Shown: piece by piece, positions 26,130 through 34,446 of the stretch | Layout: every line of letters begins with the position of its first letter | How positions within the stretch are numbered: the stretch's first letter is position 1 | Assembly (NCBI RefSeq): GCF_963665995.1 | Contig: NZ_OY762512.1 | Coordinates: 1,178,001-1,242,000, forward strand | Length of the DNA stretch: 64,000 bases | Direction: 5' to 3' | From: Pleurocapsa sp. FMAR1 | Lineage (GTDB): Bacteria > Cyanobacteriota > Cyanobacteriia > Cyanobacteriales > Xenococcaceae | Program-made: the position numbers and the translations under genes | Notes under the pieces: generated by a model | The model's input: the letters and a program-made list of their open reading frames with translations, nothing else | The model's database searches: none | Told to the model about the DNA's origin: nothing

Positions 26130-27686
26130 CTAAGAGAAAGGTTTTTCTTCTAAAGAGGCATAAGTCATACCTGCATAGCCAGAGGCTTGCAGTACAGCTT
26201 CATTAGGAATAGTACCAACGGTGATTACCCCGTCCATTTCATTCTGAATAACTTTGTAATCGTATTGAAGACTCATAATTGTTAAATGATGAATAAACGC
26301 TGCTTCCTGACCTTGTAAAACAAATGCAGCTATCTTAGCTTTACGTTGCCAAATATCCTTACCTTTAGGTAGATCGTTAACACAGATTTTAGTACCAGTT
26401 GGATTACTCACGTACAGCTTACTTGCTGCATAATTGCCAATCTTTTTAACATAGGTGCTTAATAACCATTCGTGCCATTTTGTGATTTCTTTTTGCAGGG
26501 GAGAAACAACGTCACTAAATTTACATAAATAGTTGGCAGCTAATGCAAATTCACCGCTTGCTTCCTCCATCAGGTATTCCCAAATTTTAGCATTATTGGT
26601 TTTCTGACCTTTAGTTGGAACATAACCGCCCATTAGTAAAGCGCATAGACATTGCTTCCATGTGTCTACACTAATTTCAATTTCGGCAGAGTACTCGTAC
26701 TTAGCCTGTTTATTTTCTTTATAATTTTCTAACCAAGTAGTGTCTAATTCTGCTAATTTAAACTGTTGGATTAAACCTATGACTTGACTACTTCTTAAAT
26801 CGTAATTTCTTAAGTTTTTCACATTTGTAAAAGCTTTTTTCTTCATCTTTCTACTGGCATTTTGCATAAAGGTGTGTATTCTTCCAGTACTCGATACCGT
26901 GTAATTTGGAGTATATGAATAGAATCCTGGGAAAACTTCGATTATATCTTGATTAAGAGCCTTTTCTAAACAAGTACTATCATTATAAAATCTACCTCTT
27001 GCCTTTTTGTATTCAATGCTATCTTTTCCAGAGACAATTTTAGATTCAACCATACTAATCTTTAAATCATTAATATGTTTTTCAACTGGAGCTAATTCAA
27101 ATATACATTTAGGAATACATTTGATAGATTCTACTATTAATTTAGGATAAGGATGCTTATTACGATCGTAAAACTTGCTTTTGTTAATAGCTCTACATCT
27201 TTTACCATTGAATAAATTAACTTTGGTGGCTGCCATATATTCAGCAGCACAAATATCCCGTAATTCAATAAATCTTTCAACAATATTTTCTACAACTCTG
27301 TAACTAGTACAGATGTGAAATTCAGCCGAATAACTATAACCTTTTTCCTCATCAATAATAAGACGTTCGATTATACACTTATTTACTAAATTCTGTACAT
27401 CAGCCTTTTTACAAAATCTTTTTTTTACCACATAGGGAACTGGAACATAACCTTTATTTCCTTTTATGTATTCATGTAATTGGCAACTCATAATATGAGC
27501 TACAAGTTTAAAACTATCTTCGTTAGCCCACGGCATCAAACCTTTTATGTATTCATACTGCGATTTTAATACCTTACAATGATGCTTAATATAAGATTTT
27601 GACTTAAGACTACCAGTTTTTTTTACACTAGACTTTTGTGCTATAATTGGGAGGATCGATGTATTTATTAATTTATTAGTCATCAA
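26130..27686 (-). CDS. Divergent family A DNA polymerase-like protein
   Basis: The second half follows the family A polymerase order. STGRIHTFMQNASRKMKKKA (265-284) resembles the TGR...PNLQN...R motif. NYDLRSSQVIGLIQQF (294-309) resembles motif A (DYSQIELR), with D296 as metal ligand. WKQCLCALLMGGYVPTKG (343-360) resembles motif B (RxxxKxxxFGxxYG). AAFVLQGQEAAFIHHLTI then VIQNEMDGVITV (453-490) resembles the PIQGTAAD helix and motif C (HDE), with D485. No exonuclease or 5' nuclease domain is present and 518 residues is short. It would replicate element DNA; a primase-like or inactive role is possible. Recognition is by motif only. Confidence 0.55.
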   Translation of the reverse strand: MMTNKLINTSILPIIAQKSSVKKTGSLKSKSYIKHHCKVLKSQYEYIKGLMPWANEDSFKLVAHIMSCQLHEYIKGNKGYVPVPYVVKKRFCKKADVQNLVNKCIIERLIIDEEKGYSYSAEFHICTSYRVVENIVERFIELRDICAAEYMAATKVNLFNGKRCRAINKSKFYDRNKHPYPKLIVESIKCIPKCIFELAPVEKHINDLKISMVESKIVSGKDSIEYKKARGRFYNDSTCLEKALNQDIIEVFPGFYSYTPNYTVSSTGRIHTFMQNASRKMKKKAFTNVKNLRNYDLRSSQVIGLIQQFKLAELDTTWLENYKENKQAKYEYSAEIEISVDTWKQCLCALLMGGYVPTKGQKTNNAKIWEYLMEEASGEFALAANYLCKFSDVVSPLQKEITKWHEWLLSTYVKKIGNYAASKLYVSNPTGTKICVNDLPKGKDIWQRKAKIAAFVLQGQEAAFIHHLTIMSLQYDYKVIQNEMDGVITVGTIPNEAVLQASGYAGMTYASLEEKPFS

Positions 27687-28449
27687 CTTTCTTAGTAGTT
27701 AATTCATTAATTAATATTTGATCTTTTACTCTTCTTTAAATTAGGTTTTTCCTAATAATCTAAATCTTTCTTAACCACAAATTAAGGAAGATTTTTGGTT
27801 TCAAATATTATTAATATTCCTTTAATACTAACATTATTTTTACTTATGCTTGTGATATAAAGTAACGAGTTAATAATTAACTTTAACAATTCTTTTAAGC
27901 GTTTGGCTGTCTATTTTGAAGAGATTTAAAATTAATCTGTATCGTCTCTGATTTTAAAGATACTAACTACGTATTTTTATTATCTGTTCGATAACTTAGT
28001 ATAAGTTTATACTCGTTATCCCCCCTTATTCTTTTTTAACTGCATAATATAGATGTATTTGAGCATTTCAACACCGTCTGGTTGGAAAGTATGACCGTTA
28101 GTATTGCCACCTAGTCATACCTTTAGTCACACTAATAGTTAAAAAACACATCTAATAGTAAAACAGAGTAATCAAGAGATAAGTATTTTACTGCTATAAT
28201 CATTGGTAAAAATAAAATCTTTACTGTGTATGGGTAAAATGAACTTTAATACCTTAGAAAAACAAAAAGCTATCTAAGCTTAAATTAAGATTATTTCCCT
28301 ATTAGATTGCCTCCCAAGCCTAAATATGGATAAATATGGCTAATTACAGACGTTCGTGGATTAAACCCTCAGTTCCTATATAAAACAAAAAGGCGCGCAC
28401 TTAGTACAAGCCCTCATTTGACTTAGAATTTTAAAGGGGGTTTCAAAAC
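27687..28449. other. Gene-free region upstream of the polymerase-like gene
   Basis: AT-rich, without a convincing open frame. A perfect palindrome AGTTAATAATTAACT (about 27888-27902) and an inverted pair GTATGAC...GTCATAC (about 28088-28119) could be regulator sites. Promoters for the 518-residue gene should lie here. Confidence 0.4.
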
Positions 28450-28635
28450 CTAGAAGTATCTACCAGTAGCCATCATCTCTTCTAATTCATACTGACAAGC
28501 TAAATTAATTAGTGCCATATCATCTCCATCTTTGAACTTTTGCACCGCCACTAAGTTTTTATCTGTGTATCCTCTAAAATTAGATTTAGATTTCTTACTG
28601 GACTTTTTATTAATGTTTGAACAAAAACCTGACAT
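28450..28635 (-). CDS. Small basic protein (61 residues)
   Basis: Start supported by AAAAAGGAG 8 bases before ATG. The N-terminal half is basic and Ser/Lys-rich (NINKKSSKKSKSNFRGYTDK), the C-terminal half a helix (MALINLACQYELEEMM). It may bind nucleic acid. It has the same strong leader type as other genes of this block. Confidence 0.55.
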   Translation of the reverse strand: MSGFCSNINKKSSKKSKSNFRGYTDKNLVAVQKFKDGDDMALINLACQYELEEMMATGRYF

Positions 28636-28887
28636 AATTATTTCTCCTTTTTAATTGTTATATTGAATTATCGAATTCCTGTGATTATCTACTCTGAATA
28701 TCTTTTTCAACTTAATGAACAAAGACTAGTAATAAACACAAAGGTAGAAACCCTACTACTACTTAACTGGATTACTAGGATTACTATCTTAATATTTATT
28801 TAATAATAGGTTGTTCTCTCTCCTAACTTAATAGGCAGGAAGAATTTTTACCTATCCTTGGCTCAATTTAAAAGGGTCTTATTTTTA

Positions 28888-29115
28888 TTATTCATTCCAG
28901 AAATTGTCGGGCAATATGTCTGCATCAAAACAAAGGTTTTCTTGTGCTATATCTATCTCTAGACTAGTATTAAACATTTCTACGTCTCTACTAGTAAATG
29001 TTTTAGCTTTGTATATCTCTCTACCTTTATCATCTAGAACAAGGTTTTCTACTAAGTCATCAATTCTGTCAGCAATGTCGTATATGATTGCTTCAAATAC
29101 ATTGGCTGGTATCAT
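28888..29115 (-). CDS. Small acidic protein (75 residues)
   Basis: An AGGAG stands about 13 bases before the ATG. The protein is strongly acidic (DIADRIDDLVENLVLDDKGR, EIDIAQENLCFDADILPDNF) and probably helical at the start. Small acidic proteins in mobile elements are often inhibitors or DNA mimics, but there is no direct evidence for that here. Confidence 0.5.
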   Translation of the reverse strand: MIPANVFEAIIYDIADRIDDLVENLVLDDKGREIYKAKTFTSRDVEMFNTSLEIDIAQENLCFDADILPDNFWNE

Positions 29116-29660
29116 TATTAAAGTTATCTCCTAAAAGTATGTAATTTTGTTTATTGAGCAACGGTGACTCGCAAGCCGCGTCTTTTCAAGACGGGGAACG
29201 AGTGACTCCTAACTTAATAAGCAGTCAATTTAAGAAGATACTCAAAGGTGTTACTAATAGTATTACCTCTAGGTATCAATATAATAGAAGAATACCCAAA
29301 GGGTATTTTCCTGGGAAAGGGTAGGGATTCGCTTTTCATTACATCTAAATCTAAATTAAGACTTGAGTATCGATCTCTAGATATTTATTATCCCAACACT
29401 TAAATGGCGATAAATCTAGAAGATCGATACCTTATGATATATTCTCTACAACAATCTACACCTAAGCAGCACTGTTATTAGTTAGAGAGATATCACTTAA
29501 TTTAGACATCGATTAGAAAAGTAATATATTTAAATACTTATATTTAGTGTTTATTAATTTTAAATGTTTCATAGGTCAATAATTGGAATGTTTATAAATT
29601 CTATTCGGTATCAGAACTTATCAGTATTGCCTCACTGTTGAGATAGAATTAAGCTACTTA
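29116..29660. other. Spacer with GC-rich repeat and long inverted repeat
   Basis: Contains a GC-rich repeat (29163-29208, with GTCTTTTCAAGAC hairpin) between GACTCG and CGAGTGAC, a small hairpin ATACCCAAAGGGTAT (about 29292), and a near-perfect 21-base inverted repeat at 29367-29430. A 41-codon frame on the minus strand (29214-29339) has no ribosome site and is not called. Confidence 0.5.
29367..29430. repeat. Near-perfect 21-bp inverted repeat
   Basis: GTATCGATCTCTAGATATTT (29367 onwards) mirrors AAATCTAGAAGATCGATAC (ending 29430), with a loop of about 20 bases and one or two mismatches. No T-run follows. It lies about 230 bases after the end of the large RNA polymerase-like gene. Confidence 0.6.
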
Positions 29661-32600
29661 TTAGGCTACGCTAAGACCATTCTGAACAAAGGATTGCCAG
29701 GTTTTTAGAGCATCAGCAAATGGATTACCTTCATTAACTTGAGCGGAGTTGAATAGAGAGTTGACTTCAGTGCCGTCATAAATAAAAGCACCTTTGGTTA
29801 GTGAACGGAATAAACCATTGGCAAGAGCTTCTTCTCTGATACCACTAGCTTTTGCGTCTTTAGCAAAGAAATTGCCCGCGCATTCAACTTTTGATTGAAC
29901 TAAGTGCTGTGCAAAGAATATAGCAGCAGCATTCTTAACTTCGGTGCTTAAACCAGCACCACTACCAGAATTCGCTCTGCGTAACTTTTTGTTAATCATG
30001 CTAGATGAACTACCTTTATGGATACCTAGATGAACCTTGGCGCGTTCTTTTAAGTCAGCAAATGCTTTCTCATTATCATCTGTGTATCCAGATAATCCCG
30101 CACTTTCGTAATATACAAACGAACATCCTTTAATACCTATTACTTCGGCTTCACTGAATACACCACCATTATTGATTTTGTTGATGTAGGTAGAATAAGC
30201 ATTGAACATAACAGAGTAACCTTGCCCAACACGTTCTCTGTAGTGTCTAGCTACTTTCTCAGCTTCTTCTAGAATGTTAATCTCGATTTCTGTGGCAGGG
30301 TTAAGCACACTGAACTTTTCTCGACATTTGATAATCCCTGAATAGAGATTCTCGCACCCAAATGCGTCCATAGTTTTATTAGCGATCGCTTGTCCGACAA
30401 GTTCGTGCTTCATTAAGCTACCAGCTACAGTGCTTGGGTTAATGGCAATACCCTCTTTAGTAGTGAAGCAATTGCTATTAACATTAGCTACACCAATTTG
30501 GTTAGCAGGACATACCCATAACACATCTCCATCATTATCTGTCTGGCTACTCCAGGCTAGTACAGACGGACTAACTGCACAAGTATATTTGCCACAAACA
30601 GTCTGATTTTTAGCAGTACGGATAATAGCAGGAGTAAGATCCACCATAGGATTACGATAGAAAAATACTACATCGCCGTCTTTAATAGCCTTAGCTAATT
30701 TACCATCCTTGCTGATAGCAGTGCCTTTAACAAGAGGATTGTTTTCGTCTACCAGAATGACTGGGACTTCTTCACCGCCGTGTAGTTCAAAACCAGCTTC
30801 AGGATTAGAAAGAACTTTCATACCGTGAGTAGTATAGACTGCGCTACCTTTGGTAAATGCCTTCTTGTTATGGACAACATCTTTACGCCATTCATCTAAT
30901 GTTACTCCTAAGCCCATAGCATAGTCAGCAATTAACTGAGAGCAGGAAGTTTTATCAGCAAGAAGATTTAGGAAGGTATATACATTACAGACTCTTTCAT
31001 CGAAAGACCATCCGCTATTACTGTCAAAGCTTCCTTGTATGCTCAGAAGATGTGTAGGGATTCTAACTGTCCAATGACGAGTTCCTTTATTAGTGCTGCC
31101 ACTGATTTTAATGCCTTGTGGAAACTTCTGAGCTAGGCTACGGAAGAATTCACGGGGATTGTGCTTTTTGTTAGCAATAGTTAGTAAGTGAGCCAGAACA
31201 TCACGAGTTTCCATAGGAACAGGAGCTATCTTAAAACGCAAGTCGAAGTGAGCATCAACTTTAGAACTAGCACATAGTTCAATTGTTCTACTAATTTTCT
31301 TAGAGTGCTGTTTAATAGTGTTGCGAACAGTTTTGTTGATGAAGCTACCAGGAGTTCCAAAGGTGCTTAGGTGAGCAGACTGGATTGCAGATAACTTACG
31401 ACCGACACTAAAGTTTTCCGCAATAGAACTTAATTCCACAGCATATACAATAGGTGCTTCGATACCTTCAGCTTTGAAGGTAATGCGAACACGACCGTTG
31501 CCAATAATTTCTTTATTGCTAACGGTAGCAAAAGCATCGGGATTCGCTCTTTCAAAGAGTAATAGTTCTTTTTCAGTAGTGATAAGAGAAACAGTGTAGG
31601 ATTTGATGTATTTATTATCAAGGTCTGCTTGAACTTTAGAGAATTTAATTGCTTCTTTTTGTTGAGTAAAGGTTTCAGTATCTTGGCAGTAATCTACAAG
31701 ATAAAATTCTCCGTCTTTACCGAAGCTGACTAACTTGTCTTCAGACTCCGCCCACATACGAATGAGAGTTGCTTTGCGGTTCTTAACCGAGTTATCGTTA
31801 AAGATAATATTTGCTTCTACTCTGCCTTCTTTTGAATTAACAACAACATCGTTATTACGAGTAGTCATACCTTTGAACCACTGACCGCGAAGTTTGGCAT
31901 TACTATCGATAACTGTGGATAGGGTTTTAAGCTCGATGGCGATAGTGCGAGTCTCAGTGTTAATGGCTTTGCCTTTCTTAACTATAGGCTCTTTAGAAAC
32001 TGTAAGCTCTAAGTTAGTGTTGTTTTGGATTATAGGTAGGTTTTGGAACTCAATAATTTCACTAGGAGCAATCACTTTACCTTCTAACTCAGAGTTTAAG
32101 TAAGCTTTAAGCTCATCTTTGATAAACTTAACTTGGTTATTTCTGTTAGATCCAGCTAGAGCCACTACTTCAGTTTTATATTCTGGATTAGTAGCAAATA
32201 ACAAATCAATGTTTAGGCTACCGTCTAGACGTTTGCAGGTAGTATAGGTAATATCATTTCTTACTACACATCCACCATCACCAACGGCTAGGGATAGTAA
32301 TGGAGTGTTGAGATATAAACTATTTTGCTCAAGACCATAATGGGCAGCAAAGCGATTGTCAGAGATTTCAGCAAAGAGTCTATCAAAGCTTTTATCTTCT
32401 TCAGCAATTACAGCACTGATATGTTTGACCATTGCGTGACGGTTGAAGAATTTTCCGCCTTTGTCATTGCTAACCATAGAGATTCTGCCGTTAGCCGATA
32501 CACCCATAACTCCCAAAGCATCTTTTACAAACGCTCTTTTAGTATTAGTTTTATCAGGCAGTGCAAAGCCAAAAGCTTTAGTAGCAGCATCTAAACAATC

Positions 32601-33212
32601 TTTAACCCAAGCAGTCTTGGTATCGCGATCGCTTTTAAGTATGATAAAGCCTTGTTTGTTGACGTGGAAAGCACAAACGCTATTTGCAAGAAGAACTTTT
32701 TGAGCATCGACAAGGTTAGCTCGATCTTGCTCAATGTTAGCGTAATTGTAGTTATCAGGATTATGTTCTTCAACTTCACCGTCAGCTACAAGCACAGTGC
32801 CTACCAATCCATTAAGGAACTGGGTTGTATTTTTACGCTGTCCTTTACTTTCTAGCCGATCCTCCACAGTATCTAAGATTTTATTAACTACTTCTTCAGT
32901 AGTAGGAATAGTAAATAAATATTCATTAGTCTCGAAGTCGAGTTGTTTCTGAGCGCAGATTAGATTGTCAGCTATTTTATAAGCATTACCGCCATCCCAA
33001 GCAATAAGTTTTTCAGCAACGCTATACTCTATTGTTAGATTAGTATCAGCATTGATATTTCCATAACCTTTAAAGTTATAGGATACTGCTTTGGCATCAG
33101 ACGAACCCTTAAGTCTTTTGTTGTTGATTTCAGGATTAGACATTTGATTTTCTCCTTTTATATTATTAGATTGAAATGAATTATTAGAAACACAATTATT
33201 TAAGTTGGACAT
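29661..33212 (-). CDS. Candidate single-chain two-barrel RNA polymerase
   Basis: The 1183-residue protein is the largest of the element. Residues 849-865 (VFFYRNPMVDLTPAIIR) and 881-902 (SPSVLAWSSQT, then DNDGD at 892-896, then VLWVCP) match the catalytic double-psi barrel of RNA polymerase beta' (RAPTLHR, then HPLVCxAFNADFDGDQMAVHVP). R853 to D892 is 39 residues, close to the 35 in E. coli beta'. About 100 residues upstream, THGMKV (795-800) recalls the beta-barrel motif HGxKG. Both barrels in one chain would match YonO-like and QDE-1-like enzymes. Two starts have ribosome sites: ATG 33212 (GAGG) and ATG 33143 (AAGGAG, stronger). The rest is unrecognised. Confidence 0.5.
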   Translation of the reverse strand: MSNLNNCVSNNSFQSNNIKGENQMSNPEINNKRLKGSSDAKAVSYNFKGYGNINADTNLTIEYSVAEKLIAWDGGNAYKIADNLICAQKQLDFETNEYLFTIPTTEEVVNKILDTVEDRLESKGQRKNTTQFLNGLVGTVLVADGEVEEHNPDNYNYANIEQDRANLVDAQKVLLANSVCAFHVNKQGFIILKSDRDTKTAWVKDCLDAATKAFGFALPDKTNTKRAFVKDALGVMGVSANGRISMVSNDKGGKFFNRHAMVKHISAVIAEEDKSFDRLFAEISDNRFAAHYGLEQNSLYLNTPLLSLAVGDGGCVVRNDITYTTCKRLDGSLNIDLLFATNPEYKTEVVALAGSNRNNQVKFIKDELKAYLNSELEGKVIAPSEIIEFQNLPIIQNNTNLELTVSKEPIVKKGKAINTETRTIAIELKTLSTVIDSNAKLRGQWFKGMTTRNNDVVVNSKEGRVEANIIFNDNSVKNRKATLIRMWAESEDKLVSFGKDGEFYLVDYCQDTETFTQQKEAIKFSKVQADLDNKYIKSYTVSLITTEKELLLFERANPDAFATVSNKEIIGNGRVRITFKAEGIEAPIVYAVELSSIAENFSVGRKLSAIQSAHLSTFGTPGSFINKTVRNTIKQHSKKISRTIELCASSKVDAHFDLRFKIAPVPMETRDVLAHLLTIANKKHNPREFFRSLAQKFPQGIKISGSTNKGTRHWTVRIPTHLLSIQGSFDSNSGWSFDERVCNVYTFLNLLADKTSCSQLIADYAMGLGVTLDEWRKDVVHNKKAFTKGSAVYTTHGMKVLSNPEAGFELHGGEEVPVILVDENNPLVKGTAISKDGKLAKAIKDGDVVFFYRNPMVDLTPAIIRTAKNQTVCGKYTCAVSPSVLAWSSQTDNDGDVLWVCPANQIGVANVNSNCFTTKEGIAINPSTVAGSLMKHELVGQAIANKTMDAFGCENLYSGIIKCREKFSVLNPATEIEINILEEAEKVARHYRERVGQGYSVMFNAYSTYINKINNGGVFSEAEVIGIKGCSFVYYESAGLSGYTDDNEKAFADLKERAKVHLGIHKGSSSSMINKKLRRANSGSGAGLSTEVKNAAAIFFAQHLVQSKVECAGNFFAKDAKASGIREEALANGLFRSLTKGAFIYDGTEVNSLFNSAQVNEGNPFADALKTWQSFVQNGLSVA
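33143..33163 (-). promoter_or_regulatory. Strong ribosome binding site at the internal start
   Basis: AAAAGGAGAAAATCAAATG on the minus strand places AAGGAG 8 bases before the ATG at 33143, codon 24 of the longest frame. It favours a 1160-residue product. Confidence 0.5.
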
Positions 33213-33321
33213 CGTTCGTTACCTCATCCGTTTTTTGATTGATTGATTTACTGAAATACTTATTTAATTCGTGATTTCAGACACGATAAAACATCAACCA
33301 ATAAGGTGAATATAAGTTGAT

Positions 33322-33356
33322 AAAAAAAGGGTCAACCTCAATTAAGAGATTGACCT
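33322..33356 (-). terminator. Rho-independent terminator, minus strand
   Basis: Minus-strand GGTCAATCTC and GAGGTTGACC pair around TTAATT, followed by seven T residues, just upstream of the RNA polymerase-like gene. It separates that gene from the small genes before it. Confidence 0.8.
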
Positions 33357-33513
33357 AATTCTTAATAATTTAAATCATGAACTTGAAGAACAAGCTTTAG
33401 CTGTCTTTAACTCTAGTTATCGCGCAGCAAATGATAATTAAAATCTATAACATTTTTCTTAATTACTATTACTTTTTTCAGGTAATTATACTAAAAGCAA
33501 ATTTAATACAAAT

Positions 33514-33645
33514 CTAAATTTGCCGATTCTCAATAGCTTTTCTTCCATTTTGAAACTGATAGTTATTACTACTACGAGTAGTGATCTTTAAATTGTAGGC
33601 ATAAACAATATTTAAAATTACGTTGATCATCGAACCAAACGTCAT
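33514..33645 (-). CDS. Small protein (43 residues)
   Basis: AAAAAGGAGAATGAAATG gives a strong ribosome site before the ATG at 33645. The product reads MTFGSMINVILNIVYAYNLK, then ITTRSSNNYQFQNGRKAIEN: a short hydrophobic helix and a basic polar tail. No family is recognised. It is one of several tiny genes in the polymerase block with the same leader. Confidence 0.5.
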   Translation of the reverse strand: MTFGSMINVILNIVYAYNLKITTRSSNNYQFQNGRKAIENRQI

Positions 33646-33676
33646 TTCATTCTCCTTTTTAAATTAAGTTAATGAC

Positions 33677-33701
33677 AAAAAAAAGGTAGATTATTCTACC
33701 C
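33677..33701 (-). terminator. Rho-independent terminator, minus strand
   Basis: Minus-strand GGGTAGAATAATCTACC followed by at least eight T residues. Confidence 0.75.
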
Positions 33702-33724
33702 TTAATTAAAATTATTTATTCATT

Positions 33725-33868
33725 TTAGCCCCTACACTGTTCCATATACACTATGCTTGGCTCAAACAAGCAAGGATTAGTTACAGGAAGAACGTAAATG
33801 AAATAACTCCATACGCTTAGAAAAACAGATAGGATAATAATCATCTCTGCACTAAATAAAGTCTTCAT
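33725..33868 (-). CDS. Small single-pass membrane protein (47 residues)
   Basis: An ATG frame encodes MKTLFSAEMIIILSVFLSVW, then SYFIYVLPVTNPCLFEPSIV and YMEQCRG: one membrane helix and a short tail with two cysteines. It stops just before a minus-strand terminator (33677-33701), which supports it being transcribed. No clear ribosome site; function unknown. Confidence 0.4.
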   Translation of the reverse strand: MKTLFSAEMIIILSVFLSVWSYFIYVLPVTNPCLFEPSIVYMEQCRG

Positions 33869-34232
33869 TGTTTTTATGTATAGATAGGCATAAAGGCATC
33901 CATCTACAAAATAAGGGTCATAGACCTTATTAACTATTTAAAAAAGTATTTTCTAGTTTGAAAAAACCCGATGGGGTGGGGGACTACCTATAGCTATACA
34001 TATCCCTACAAGTTGGCTGAGGAAATTTACTCAAATACAAAGCTCTTGCTGAACGCAAGAGAAGCTTTCATCTACAGCAAAAGGAGTAGCAAGCTAAGAT
34101 TTTTTATAGATAGGAAATAAGCAAAAAAATCAAATATACTTTTTATAATTTAACCTCTTTTTGCGATCGCAAAAAAAGACTTCTAAAACAATTATTGTGA
34201 GAGGCTTACAGCCTTAGCGGGGTTTTTTGCAC

Positions 34233-34359
34233 GATTGTTACTCGCTTTCCCTCTCCTAAAGTTTCTAGAGAACGTGTACGTCAGGTAATCTCAAAAGCTC
34301 TTGCCAAATTAAAATTTAATCCAATTGTTATTAGCCGACTTCAAGATTATGTATCTTAG
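34233..34359 (+). pseudogene. Fragment of a sigma-70-family factor, region 4.2
   Basis: The plus strand encodes SPKVSRERVRQVISKALAKL then KFNPIVISRLQDYVS and a stop. The VSRERVRQ...ALAKL pattern is the recognition helix of sigma region 4.2 (GVSRERVRQIExxALxKLR), and the ending fits a C-terminal tail. Nothing recognisable as the rest of a sigma factor is in frame upstream, so it is a fragment. It lies between the integrase and the polymerase block of the element. Confidence 0.6.
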
Positions 34360-34446
34360 GTGATGTGAACTATCTACACCGAATCAAAGATTACGGATGT
34401 AAGCTTCAACTACGAAGAGTTTGCTTCCCACTCTTCTATTTGTGGA

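Noticed and set aside
29214-29339. 41-codon minus-strand frame
   Set aside because: No ribosome site, and it spans a hairpin; the protein-like appearance is weak.
30524-30543. DNDGD read as an EF-hand or dockerin calcium loop
   Set aside because: Calcium loops need Asp/Asn at two-residue steps before DG; here the preceding positions are Gln and Thr, whereas RNP and the flanking hydrophobic pattern fit an RNA polymerase barrel.
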